From NCBI RefSeq assembly GCF_000196235.1, contig NC_008541.1, positions 4,634,946 to 4,698,945 on the forward strand: a stretch of DNA of 64,000 nt, written 5' to 3'. This document shows, piece after piece, positions 17,528 through 26,095 of this stretch. Position numbers and translations under genes: made by a program. Below the pieces are notes generated by a model. That model was given only the letters and a program-made list of their open reading frames with translations. It was not told where the DNA came from and did no database searches. Within the stretch, counting starts at the first letter, position 1, and every line of letters begins with the position of its first letter. This DNA is from Arthrobacter sp. FB24 (GTDB lineage Bacteria; Actinomycetota; Actinomycetes; Actinomycetales; Micrococcaceae).

Positions 17528-18454
17528 TCAAACGTCCCGCTTCTTGAGCAGAACCATGGCCAGGGCTGCCGGGATGACCACCCACGCGCCCAGCACCAGG
17601 GCCGCCTGCCAGACCTCGAGGGTTCCGTCCATGTGTTCCACTGCAGTCAGGGGCGTCACTGTGTTGCCGGGAAGGTACTTTCGGGCTTCCTCGAAGAAGT
17701 CGCCGGGAATGAGCTGGAAGGCGATGGGAGCCACGAAGAACAGGCCCACCAGGCTCATGATGCCCCCCGCGGAATTACGGATGATGCTGCCCAGCGACAT
17801 GCCGATGGAGGCCACCGCCGCCACGTAGAGGCTGTTGACGAGCAGGAGCTTGACCGACTGGGAGCTGGCAAGGTCCAGGCTCAGGCCGTAGTTGTCCAGG
17901 ATCGGGACGGACACCAGGCCCGCCAGCAGTGTCGAGACCCCTGTCAGGACGAAGGACACCACTACCACCACAAGGAATTTCGCCACGAAGGCGGGCGTCC
18001 GCTTCGGCACGGCTGCGAACGTGGAACGCGCCATTCCCGTGGTGAACTCGGAGCTCATCAGCAGCACGCCGAGGGATCCGAGGATCAGCTGGGCAAATGC
18101 AATGCCCGACGTCGGGGCACTCACCGCGATGTCCCCGCCCTGGGCCGCCATCTGGGCCGCGGCTTCCGGGTCCGATGCCATCTGCTCGCGGAACTGGCCG
18201 GTGGACCACGCCGCCAGGGCACCGAAGCCCACCATCACCAGCATTGTGGAGCCAAGCAGGATCAGCGTGGACAACAGGGTGCGGAACTTGATGAATTCCG
18301 AGTTCAGCACCCGCAGGAAACTGGGGCCGGGGCCCGGGGATGCCGAATTGCCGGCCGGGCGGGCGGGCTGCCCGGCGGGACCGCCGGCCTGGGGTCCTGC
18401 TCCGCCCTCCGCCCTGCGGCCGGAGGGGTTTGGTTCCAAAGTCGTAGAGCCCAT
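17528..18454 (-). CDS. ABC transporter permease (ABC-2 type)
   Basis: A 308-residue permease with a long Pro/Gly-rich N-terminus (about 1-48) and six hydrophobic segments: about 65-85, 120-150, 165-190, 205-225, 232-255 and 280-300. The pattern fits ABC-2 exporters of the BcrB/NatB kind, including SSEFTTGMARSTFAAVPKR. It starts three bases after the stop of the ATPase gene. With the downstream two-component genes it looks like an antibiotic or peptide detoxification export unit, but the substrate is unknown. Confidence 0.88.
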   Translation of the reverse strand: MGSTTLEPNPSGRRAEGGAGPQAGGPAGQPARPAGNSASPGPGPSFLRVLNSEFIKFRTLLSTLILLGSTMLVMVGFGALAAWSTGQFREQMASDPEAAAQMAAQGGDIAVSAPTSGIAFAQLILGSLGVLLMSSEFTTGMARSTFAAVPKRTPAFVAKFLVVVVVSFVLTGVSTLLAGLVSVPILDNYGLSLDLASSQSVKLLLVNSLYVAAVASIGMSLGSIIRNSAGGIMSLVGLFFVAPIAFQLIPGDFFEEARKYLPGNTVTPLTAVEHMDGTLEVWQAALVLGAWVVIPAALAMVLLKKRDV

Positions 18455-18457
18455 GGC

Positions 18458-19402
18458 TTACTTCCCTCCGGTCTGCATGGGAGCCGTGGCACCCGTGGTG
18501 ATGAGCGAGTGGTATTCGACCTCATCCTTGGTCAGCTCCATATAGGCCTCTTCGAGGCTTGCCTGGAGCGGGGTGAGTTCGTAGATCATGACGTGGTTGT
18601 CGAGGGCTGCGCGGGCGATCTGGCGCGGATCCAGGCCCTTGACCTCCAGCAGTTCGTGGTCCTGTGCCTCTACCGAAACCCCGGTTCCGGCAAGGAGGTG
18701 CATCAGCTGGTCCGGCTCATCGGTGCGGACGCGGGTGCGGCTCGCACCCTTCCCCGTGATGATGTCCTTGATGGGGGCGTCCGCGATGATCTTTCCGCGG
18801 CCGATCACGATCAGGTGGTCCGCCGTCACGGCCATTTCGCTCATGAGGTGGCTGGACAGGAAGACCGTCCGTCCTTCCGAGGCCAGGTATTTCACCAGGT
18901 TACGGACCCACACCACGCCTTCGGGGTCCAGCCCGTTGACCGGCTCATCCAGGATGATGGTCTGCGGATCCCCCAGCAATGCGGCGGCAATGCCCAGCCG
19001 CTGTCCCATGCCCAGCGAGAATCCTTTGACTTTCTTTTTGGCGACATCGGCCAGGCCGGTCATTTCGATGACCTCGTTGACGCGCTTTTTGGGAATGCTG
19101 TGCGTCGCGGCCATGGCCAGCAGGTGGTTGTAGGCCGAACGGCCGGTGTGAACGGCCTTGGCGTCCAGCAGGGCTCCCACTTCACGGAGGGGAGCCGCGT
19201 GCTTGGTGAACGGGACCCCGTTGACGGTGACCGAGCCCGACGTCGGCGAGTCCAGTCCCATGATCATTCTCATCGTGGTGGATTTGCCGGCTCCGTTGGG
19301 GCCCAGGAAGCCGGTCACCCGGCCCGCCTGGACCGTGAAATCCACTCCGCCCACGGCGGTTTTCTCGCCGTAGACCTTGGACAGGCCTCTTGCTTCAATC
19401 AT
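18458..19402 (-). CDS. ABC transporter ATP-binding protein
   Basis: A 314-residue ATPase of the BcrA/NatA-like exporter class. Walker A is GPNGAGKST, the signature is FSLGMGQRLG, Walker B is TIILDEPVNGLDP, and the H-loop region is FLSSHLMSEM. A C-terminal extension of about 80 residues follows, as is common in this class. I chose the ATG at MIEARGLSKVYG with AAGGA upstream. First gene of a probable four-gene operon: ATPase, permease, kinase, regulator. Confidence 0.93.
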   Translation of the reverse strand: MIEARGLSKVYGEKTAVGGVDFTVQAGRVTGFLGPNGAGKSTTMRMIMGLDSPTSGSVTVNGVPFTKHAAPLREVGALLDAKAVHTGRSAYNHLLAMAATHSIPKKRVNEVIEMTGLADVAKKKVKGFSLGMGQRLGIAAALLGDPQTIILDEPVNGLDPEGVVWVRNLVKYLASEGRTVFLSSHLMSEMAVTADHLIVIGRGKIIADAPIKDIITGKGASRTRVRTDEPDQLMHLLAGTGVSVEAQDHELLEVKGLDPRQIARAALDNHVMIYELTPLQASLEEAYMELTKDEVEYHSLITTGATAPMQTGGK

Positions 19403-19506
19403 GGAAGCGTTCCTTTGCGTAGCTGTGGATGCGGTGACGGCTCTGCTCGTCGCAGCTCCGTTCGTACCCTCCACGCTACAGACGCAGGGTTCCCTTTTCG
19501 CCGGTC

Positions 19507-19534
19507 TCAGGGATGATTCAGGGTGGAATCAGGG
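19507..19534. promoter_or_regulatory. three TCAGGG direct repeats at 11-bp spacing
   Basis: TCAGGG occurs at 19507, 19518 and 19529, exactly one helical turn apart. The repeats lie about 105-130 bases upstream of the ABC ATPase start. The arrangement suggests a multimeric activator site, plausibly for the response regulator of the same operon. Confidence 0.55.
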
Positions 19535-19562
19535 TAGTCCCAAGGGATGACCACCAGGCGGC

Positions 19563-21062
19563 CTACGCCGGTGTCGGGGAGTAGTAGGTCAGCGCTCCGG
19601 GGAGCACCGAAAACTCAACGCGGCGCACGCCCGGCATGGCTTCCCCGTCCACGGCCAGCGCCATGGGCGACCCCGCTGCTTCCACCGTCACCTTCGTGGA
19701 CTCACTCAAGTGCGTGATCTTGGACGTGGCCACCGTGCCCGTCAGGACGGACCACAGGAGCCGGATCCGTGCGAACGACTCATCGGCAGTGATCATCCGC
19801 AGGTCCAGGACGCCGTCGTCCATCACCGGCCGCACCAGCGGTGCATGGTCGCGGGGGTAGTAGCGGCCCCGGCCGACGTAAAGAATCCATAGCTTGTGGC
19901 GGACGCCGTTCACAATCATGGTGGTCGGCGTGCCGGCCGCGAACGTCCGGAACATTGCGGCCACTCCGGCCAGCGGTTTGCCGAGGGCCGGCCGGAGCTG
20001 TTCCCGCCGGCGTACCAGGTTGGGGTAGAGGCCAATGCTCGCCGTGTTGAGCATGGTCCGTTCCAGCCTTTCGGGGCTTCCGGCGAGCCCCCGTTCCACC
20101 CGGACGTGCCCCACATCCGCCCGGGCAGCCGCACCGGCCGAAGCCGCCTCCACGGCGTCCTCGAGGGTGGAGGTTCCGGCGTCGCGGGCAAAGTGGTTGA
20201 GCGTCCCGCCGGGGAGCACCAGCAAGGGCAGGGAAAGTTCGACCGCGACTGCAGCCGCGGTGCCAACCGTTCCGTCACCGCCCCAGACGCCGAGCGCCTT
20301 TACTCCGGGCCGGTCGGCCACCGCCCTGATCTCTGCGGCGACGTCCCCGTCCTCGTCAATCTCATGTATATGCGCTGATGGGAATACATCCTGCAATGCC
20401 TTTATGGTTTCCGGCGCATATGAACCGCCCAGCGTGTTGACCGCGATGCTAAGGCCTTCGCCGCCGGGCAATGTGGCCGCGTGGGCGGGGGTGCGGGCGG
20501 TTTCCGGGAAGGGCGGCCGCACGGGCCACCACTTACGGGTGATCATGGCCGCTCCGGCTCCCAGTGCCGACCCGAACAGTACATCCGAAGGCCAGTGGGC
20601 GCCGGTGTGGACCCGGGAATATGCAACGCCGGCGGCCAGGGGTGCCAGCGCTACGCCAATGGCCGGCTGCACCAGCCCCACCCCCACGGCAAAAGCCGCG
20701 GCGGACGCGGAATGGCCTGATGGCATCGAAGAGCTGGTGGGTTGAGGGTTGACGAACCGGAACACGGGAAGATGCTCAGGCAGTGGCCGGGCCCGGGGAA
20801 GGAGCGTTTTGAACACCACGTTGGTGACGGCCGATGCCACGCCCTGGGCAATCAGCCCGTGCAAGGCCGCACGGCGGGGCCTGCCGGGTATGAGGGCCAG
20901 CCCTCCGGCCACCGCAACCCACAACTTTCCATGGTTCGCGGCCGCCGAGAGCCGGCGGAACAGGACATCATGGTTTCCGCCCGGCAGGTTGGACACGGCT
21001 TTGAGTAATGTCCGGTCCAGTCCGGCCACCAGGCCCGGGCCTTTCCTCAGCATCCTTCGCAT
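19563..21062 (-). CDS. PAP2 phosphatase-diacylglycerol kinase fusion
   Basis: A 499-residue two-domain protein. The N-terminal half is a PAP2-type lipid phosphatase with all three motifs: KTLLPRARP, SMPSGHSAS and SRVHTGAHWPSD. The C-terminal half is a diacylglycerol/sphingosine-kinase-like domain with VWGGDGTVG and VLPGGTLNHFARD. The combination is known in actinobacteria and suggests linked dephosphorylation and phosphorylation of lipid intermediates at the membrane. No operon partner is evident. Confidence 0.92.
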   Translation of the reverse strand: MRRMLRKGPGLVAGLDRTLLKAVSNLPGGNHDVLFRRLSAAANHGKLWVAVAGGLALIPGRPRRAALHGLIAQGVASAVTNVVFKTLLPRARPLPEHLPVFRFVNPQPTSSSMPSGHSASAAAFAVGVGLVQPAIGVALAPLAAGVAYSRVHTGAHWPSDVLFGSALGAGAAMITRKWWPVRPPFPETARTPAHAATLPGGEGLSIAVNTLGGSYAPETIKALQDVFPSAHIHEIDEDGDVAAEIRAVADRPGVKALGVWGGDGTVGTAAAVAVELSLPLLVLPGGTLNHFARDAGTSTLEDAVEAASAGAAARADVGHVRVERGLAGSPERLERTMLNTASIGLYPNLVRRREQLRPALGKPLAGVAAMFRTFAAGTPTTMIVNGVRHKLWILYVGRGRYYPRDHAPLVRPVMDDGVLDLRMITADESFARIRLLWSVLTGTVATSKITHLSESTKVTVEAAGSPMALAVDGEAMPGVRRVEFSVLPGALTYYSPTPA

Positions 21063-21128
21063 TTCCCCACCCTACCGCCGACACGGCGGTTGCCGGGGTT
21101 TGGCTGCGGCTGGCGCGTATGGCCGGTA

Positions 21129-22331
21129 CTACTCGTTGCGGATTGGCGCACCGGGCAAGGGCTTGGCCGCTCCGGCCAGGAGGAGCGCCACCAGGATGGG
21201 CACCATGATGGCGAGCAGGGCGAGGTGGATGCCGGTGAGGTCACCGAGGTAGCCGAGGAGCGGCGGCCCCGCCAGGAAGGAGATATAGCCCAGTGTGGAA
21301 ACCACCGACACCCGGGCGGCAGCTTTCTTCGGATCGTCGGCTGCGGCGGACATGCCCATCGGGAAGGCCAGTGCCGCGCCGACTCCCCACAGCGCGGCCC
21401 CGGCCGTGGCCAGCCACACGTTGCCCGCCAGCACAAAGAGGCCAAGACCCGCGGCGGCCGCGGCCATGCTGGCGCGCAGCACGGCGACACGGCCGTACTT
21501 GTCGATCACGAACCCGCCGCAGAACCGCATGGCCGTCATGGCCAGGACGAAAACCGCAAACATCAGCGCGCCGGTGGATTCGCTGGTACCCAGACCGTCC
21601 ACGGAGGCTTTGGCGATCCAGTCGTTTCCCGCACCTTCGGTCAGGGTGGCACCGAGGACCACAATGCCGATCAGCAGCGTGCGGCTGTCCCGCCATGCGG
21701 ATGCATCCTTGGGTGCGGCTGATTCGCCGCTGGCGGGGACCTCGGCGGCAATGTGCGGCAGGAAGTAGCGCGGCGCCACCATGGTCAGGACTGCTACGAC
21801 GGCGGCAATGACCAGCAGGTGGGCAGGCAGTCCCACTCCAAGACCGGAGAGGCCAGCGCCGATCAGGGCGCCCACGAAAGCGCCACCGCTGAAAGCCGCG
21901 TGGAACTGAGGCATGATGGTGCGCTTGAGCCGGTGCTCGACGTCGGCCCCTTCGATGTTCTGCGAAACGTCCCACAAGCCGATGCCAATGCCAAAGAAGA
22001 ACAACGCCACCGCGGTCCCGGGCACCGATTCGGCCGTCAGCGAGAGGGCGATGCCCACGCCTGCCACCGCTGCCAGGAGTCCGCTGGCACGGACCGTGTT
22101 GGCGGTTCCGATCCGTCCCACCACCCATCCCGCGGTAGGAAGGGCGATCAGTGAACCCACCGCGGTGCAAAGGAGCAACGTACCCATTTGTCCCGAGGTG
22201 ACATGCAGGATTTCGGTGACGGCCGGTATGCGGGCGGCCCAGCTGGCAAACACAAGTCCGTTGATCCCGAAGATCAGGAACGTGGCGGCTGCCGCAGCGT
22301 TCAGCTTCTGTGTGGAGACGGCGATGCTCAT
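21129..22331 (-). CDS. MFS transporter
   Basis: A 400-residue major facilitator protein with 12 hydrophobic helices. It opens LNAAAAATFLIFGINGLVFASWAARIP, and the loop 2-3 motif WVVGRIGTAN is visible. The sequence resembles the FucP/YbjJ-like MFS group. I chose the ATG at MSIAVSTQKL, which overlaps the stop of the upstream DeoR gene (ATGA). Transport of a sugar or sugar derivative is a reasonable guess from the linked DeoR regulator. Confidence 0.88.
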   Translation of the reverse strand: MSIAVSTQKLNAAAAATFLIFGINGLVFASWAARIPAVTEILHVTSGQMGTLLLCTAVGSLIALPTAGWVVGRIGTANTVRASGLLAAVAGVGIALSLTAESVPGTAVALFFFGIGIGLWDVSQNIEGADVEHRLKRTIMPQFHAAFSGGAFVGALIGAGLSGLGVGLPAHLLVIAAVVAVLTMVAPRYFLPHIAAEVPASGESAAPKDASAWRDSRTLLIGIVVLGATLTEGAGNDWIAKASVDGLGTSESTGALMFAVFVLAMTAMRFCGGFVIDKYGRVAVLRASMAAAAAGLGLFVLAGNVWLATAGAALWGVGAALAFPMGMSAAADDPKKAAARVSVVSTLGYISFLAGPPLLGYLGDLTGIHLALLAIMVPILVALLLAGAAKPLPGAPIRNE

Positions 22332-23104
22332 ACATTCACTACTTTCACTGAGAGTTTTCCAAGTTGCGTGAGTTCCTGCGGGCTGAATGACCTGTCCGTG
22401 ACAATGATGTCCACGGAGTCCAGGGCGGCGACGAGCGCCACGGCGGCGGCGTTCCATTTCGAGCCTGCGCAGGCGGCAATGACCCGGCCAGCGGATTCCA
22501 GGCCGGCGCGCTTGACGGCGGCGTCGTCGAGGTCGTGCGCCAGCAGTCCGTCTTTGAGGTTGACCGCGCAGGGCGTCACCACGGCCGTATCAAATCGGAG
22601 GGAGCGGATGTTTGCCTCGGCGAGCGGGCCCCGGAAGCACAGCTCTCCCGGAATCAGGCTTCCGCCCGGAACCAGCAGGGCGGGATGATGTCCGGCCTGG
22701 CCTTCCGCCGTCAAAGCGTTGAGGGCGGGCAGCGACATGGGCATCAGCGTCAGTTCGCGATGCCGAAGCTGGCGGGCTATTTCGGTTGCGGTGGTGCCGC
22801 TGTCCAGCCAGACGTGTTCGCGGTCCTGCAGCAGGCCGGCAACGCCGGCGGCAATCCGGGCCTTGGCATCCTGCCCTTCCAGCTCCCGCTGCCCGTACCC
22901 GGGGTTCTCGCCGCGGAGCACCAGGCTCTTGGCCCCGCCGTGCACCCGGCGGAGGACGCCATGGACTGCCAGCGTATCCAGGTCGCGGCGGATCGTGGCC
23001 CCGGACGCTCCGCACTCCGCCATCAACTCGTCGACGGTCACCTCTTCGCGGCTCCGCAGCAACTCACCGATCAACCGGTGCCGCTCTTCAGTCTTCATGT
23101 TCAA
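22328..23104 (-). CDS. DeoR/GlpR-type transcriptional regulator
   Basis: A 258-residue repressor. The N-terminal helix-turn-helix reads ERHRLIGELLRSREEVTVDELM followed by SGATIRRDLDTLAVHGVLRRVHGGA, the DeoR signature. The C-terminal sugar-phosphate-binding domain has VWLDSGTTATEIARQL. It is translationally coupled to the MFS gene and probably autoregulates the pair. The upstream region carries the nested inverted repeat at 23168-23257. Confidence 0.92.
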   Translation of the reverse strand: MNMKTEERHRLIGELLRSREEVTVDELMAECGASGATIRRDLDTLAVHGVLRRVHGGAKSLVLRGENPGYGQRELEGQDAKARIAAGVAGLLQDREHVWLDSGTTATEIARQLRHRELTLMPMSLPALNALTAEGQAGHHPALLVPGGSLIPGELCFRGPLAEANIRSLRFDTAVVTPCAVNLKDGLLAHDLDDAAVKRAGLESAGRVIAACAGSKWNAAAVALVAALDSVDIIVTDRSFSPQELTQLGKLSVKVVNV

Positions 23105-23167
23105 ATGCTAACTGAAAATGATCATTTAATCAGAATCTATGAGCGAATAACCTGCTCCGGAGATCCA

Positions 23168-23257
23168 ACGCTCTCTCACTTCCGGCAACAAAACCGCCAA
23201 CGCTCTCTCGCTGGTGAGAGAGCGTTGGCGGAAAACGTGCAGGAAGTGAGAGAGCGT
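23168..23257. repeat. nested CGCTCTCTC inverted repeats
   Basis: Four copies of the 9-mer CGCTCTCTC or its complement form two nested palindromes. The inner arms (23194-23209 and 23216-23231) match over 16 bp with a 6-base loop. The outer arms (23168-23183 and 23242-23257, ACGCTCTCTCACTTCC and complement) also match over 16 bp. It fills the gap between the D-lactate dehydrogenase stop and the DeoR gene and looks like a REP-type mobile or dispersed repeat. Confidence 0.85.
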
Positions 23258-23269
23258 CCGGCTTCAGCT

Positions 23270-26095
23270 TCAGCGGGTGACTTCCTCCAGCAGCTCCAGC
23301 ACGTGCCTGTACTGGGCACCCGTTGCCCGCGTCATGCCCAGTTCGCAGGTCCGGTTGCATGAGGCGTGGGCGGCGGCGCCCATCTCGGCCACTTCCGCGG
23401 CCTGTTTCGCGGTGGCCGATGCCGTCAGTTCGGGGTGCAGCATGCCCCGGTCCCCGGCGAACGCGCAGCAGCCCCAGTTTTCCGGAATTTCGACCCGTTC
23501 GGCCACAGCCCCGGCGACGACGCCCAGTGCCCCGTTGAGGCCCATCCGGGTGGACGAGCAAGTGGGGTGGAGGGCAAGCGACTCCAGCTTTCCGTGGCCG
23601 GGGAGCCGGGGGAGGATCCGTTCCGCGGCGAAGTCCACCGCGTCCACCATGCGCAGGGCGCGCTGCCCGGCTGCGGGTGAATCCGACTCGACCGCCTGGC
23701 GCAGGCCCTCGGTGCAGGAGGACGCATCGCAGACGATCGGAAGCTCGCCGTCCCGGGTCGCTTCGCGGAGAGCGACCAGGGTCTTCTCCCGCATCGTTGT
23801 TTGGCCCGCGGCCATGCCCTTGGAGGACCAGGGCGTGCCGCAGCACAGGCCGTCGATGCCTTCCGGAACGAGGAGGGTGAGTCCGGCCCGGTCGCACAAC
23901 TGCTCGAAGCTGTATTGGACGCCCCGTCCCCGTGCGTCGGACCCCGCGCCGGCGGGTCCGAACATGGTTCCCACGCAGGCCGGGAAGTAGACGGCGTCAA
24001 CTTCGCCCGTCGGCGTCGGACGTTTCCGCACTGAACCGCCGCCCGGCAGTTCGGCGGAATACAGCGGTACGGTGTCTTTGCCGAGCACTGCCCGGGCAGC
24101 CTTGTTGGGCGGGGTGATGGCGGCGGCCGGAAGCTTGTCCACCACCGTCAGCGCCAGGGCAGCGCCGCGGGTGACGCCTTCCCAGTGCCTGGCGGCGGCG
24201 TTCCACGCCCCGTTGGCGAGCGGGCCGGCGTCGTCCTTCCGTAGTTTCTTCACAAGTGATCCCGTGTTGATGTCCACCGGGCAGGCGGTCTGGCACATCC
24301 CGTCCACGGCGCAGGTGTCCACGGACTCGTACTCGTAGTCCTTCTCCAGTTCCCTGACCAGCGCCGTGTCCCCCGCCAGCCGCGCGGATTCGATGGCGCG
24401 CAGCGTGACGATCCGCTGCCGCGGCGTGAGGGTGATGTCCTTGCTGGGGCACACCGGTTCGCAGTAGCCGCAGGACACGCAGCGGTCCACTTCCTCGGCG
24501 ACGGGCGGTGCGGTCTTGATATGCCGCAGGTGCGCCAGCGGGTCCTCATCCATCAGCACGCCGGGGTTGAGCATCCCGGCGGGGTCGAAGAGCTGCTTGA
24601 TGCTGCGCATGACGTCGTAGAGCTCATCGCCGTACTGCCGGCGGACGTAGGGGGCCATGACGCGCCCGGTCCCGTGCTCGGCCTTCAGTGATCCGCCCTC
24701 GGCGAGGACCAGGTCCACCATGTCCTCGGTGAAGGCGCTGTAGCGGTCCAGTTCTGCCGTTGTGGCGAAGCCGTCGGTCAGCATGAAGTGCACGTTGCCG
24801 TCCTTGGCGTGGCCGAAGATCACGCTGTTGCCGTAGCTGTACTTGTCGAAGAGCCGGATCAGTTCCCGGCACGTCCGGCCCAGCACCGGGACAGGGACGA
24901 CGATGTCCTCCAGCAGCGCGGTGGTGCCCTGCGGACGGGCTCCGGCAACCGAGGCGTAGAGGCCCTTGCGCAAGTGCCAGAGCCGTCCTCGTTCCCGCCC
25001 GTCGCCGGTGAACCGGGCAGGTGCGGCCAGCCCGAGGCCCTGGAGCACACCCTCGCCGTTGCCTTGGAGTTCCGCCAGGTCACCGGCGCTGCCGGCGGAG
25101 TACTCCACGAGCAGGGCGGCATGCTCCCGGACCGCCAGGTCCTGCACGACGGCGGGAGTTCCCTTGAGCGTCTGGCCCACCTTGAGTGACAGCGCATCCA
25201 TTAGTTCGATAGTGGCGGCTCCCGTGTCGACGAGCGCCGGCAGGGCTGCGTTGGCGGCCTCAAGGTCGGGGAACACCAGCAGGCCCGCGGCGGCATGCTG
25301 GAGCCGCGGGATGGTGCGGAAGACAGCCTCTGCCACGAAACCCAGGGTGCCTTCACTGCCCACGATCAGGTGGGTCATGATGTCCACCGGGGTCTGGAAG
25401 TCCAGCAGGGAGTTCAGCCCGTAGCCCATGGTGTTCTTCATGGAGAACTGTTGCCGGATCCTATGCACGGAGTCCGGATTGTTCCTGACGCGCTCCGCCA
25501 GCCGGGCCAGGCCTGCGTACAGTTCCGGTTCCAGGGCGCGGAGTTTCCGGTCCGCGTCCGGCGCTCCGGTGTCGATCACGGTGCCGGAGGGCAGGACCAC
25601 GGTCAACGACTCCAGGGTGCGGTAGGTGTTGTCCACGGTGCCGCAGTTCATGCCCGAGGAATTGTTGGCCACCACACCGCCGATGGTGCAGGCAGCCTCG
25701 CTGGCCGGATCCGGGCCGAACTTCCGCCCGTAGCGGGCCAGCCTCGCGTTGAGCGCCCGGACAGTGACGCCGGGCTGGACGCGGACCCGCGCGCCGTCGT
25801 CGAGCACTTCAATGTCCTTGAAGTTGCGGCGGACGTCCACCAGCACGCCGTCGGTGACCGCCTGGCCGCTCAGGCTGGTGCCGCCGGAGCGGAGGGTCAG
25901 CGGCACGCCCTGTGCGGCGCTGGCGCGCAGTAGTCCCCCCACGTCGGCGGCACTGCCGGCCGTGACCACAGCCTGCGGGATCAGCAGGAAATGCGAGGCG
26001 TCATGGGCGTTCGCGTGCAGGTCGATGGCCCGGGTCTTCACCTGGGCCGGATCTTTCACCGCCGCGCGGAGGCCAGCCATGTCCAGGGGAGCCAT
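23270..26095 (-). CDS. FAD/Fe-S D-lactate dehydrogenase (Dld-II type)
   Basis: A 941-residue fused flavin and iron-sulfur oxidoreductase. The N-terminal half (about 1-480) is an FAD-binding PCMH/GlcD-like domain with LTLRSGGTSLSGQAVTDGVLVD and EAACTIGGVVANNSSGM. Next are two 4Fe-4S motifs, CVSCGYCEPVCP and CAVDGMCQTACP. The C-terminal half has CCG-type cysteine clusters (FPACVGTMFGP, GLCCGTPWSSKG, WGCCAFAGDRG). This architecture and length match Dld-II, which oxidises D-lactate to pyruvate. It follows lctP, overlapping by one base (TGATG). A related 2-hydroxyacid substrate is the main alternative. Confidence 0.87.
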   Translation of the reverse strand: MAPLDMAGLRAAVKDPAQVKTRAIDLHANAHDASHFLLIPQAVVTAGSAADVGGLLRASAAQGVPLTLRSGGTSLSGQAVTDGVLVDVRRNFKDIEVLDDGARVRVQPGVTVRALNARLARYGRKFGPDPASEAACTIGGVVANNSSGMNCGTVDNTYRTLESLTVVLPSGTVIDTGAPDADRKLRALEPELYAGLARLAERVRNNPDSVHRIRQQFSMKNTMGYGLNSLLDFQTPVDIMTHLIVGSEGTLGFVAEAVFRTIPRLQHAAAGLLVFPDLEAANAALPALVDTGAATIELMDALSLKVGQTLKGTPAVVQDLAVREHAALLVEYSAGSAGDLAELQGNGEGVLQGLGLAAPARFTGDGRERGRLWHLRKGLYASVAGARPQGTTALLEDIVVPVPVLGRTCRELIRLFDKYSYGNSVIFGHAKDGNVHFMLTDGFATTAELDRYSAFTEDMVDLVLAEGGSLKAEHGTGRVMAPYVRRQYGDELYDVMRSIKQLFDPAGMLNPGVLMDEDPLAHLRHIKTAPPVAEEVDRCVSCGYCEPVCPSKDITLTPRQRIVTLRAIESARLAGDTALVRELEKDYEYESVDTCAVDGMCQTACPVDINTGSLVKKLRKDDAGPLANGAWNAAARHWEGVTRGAALALTVVDKLPAAAITPPNKAARAVLGKDTVPLYSAELPGGGSVRKRPTPTGEVDAVYFPACVGTMFGPAGAGSDARGRGVQYSFEQLCDRAGLTLLVPEGIDGLCCGTPWSSKGMAAGQTTMREKTLVALREATRDGELPIVCDASSCTEGLRQAVESDSPAAGQRALRMVDAVDFAAERILPRLPGHGKLESLALHPTCSSTRMGLNGALGVVAGAVAERVEIPENWGCCAFAGDRGMLHPELTASATAKQAAEVAEMGAAAHASCNRTCELGMTRATGAQYRHVLELLEEVTR

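Noticed and set aside
17456..19516. Very long plus-strand open frame (686 codons) opposite the two-component/ABC operon
   Set aside because: It is antisense to four well-supported genes, has His/Gln/Gly-rich random-looking sequence and matches no family. Long antisense frames are common in high-GC DNA.
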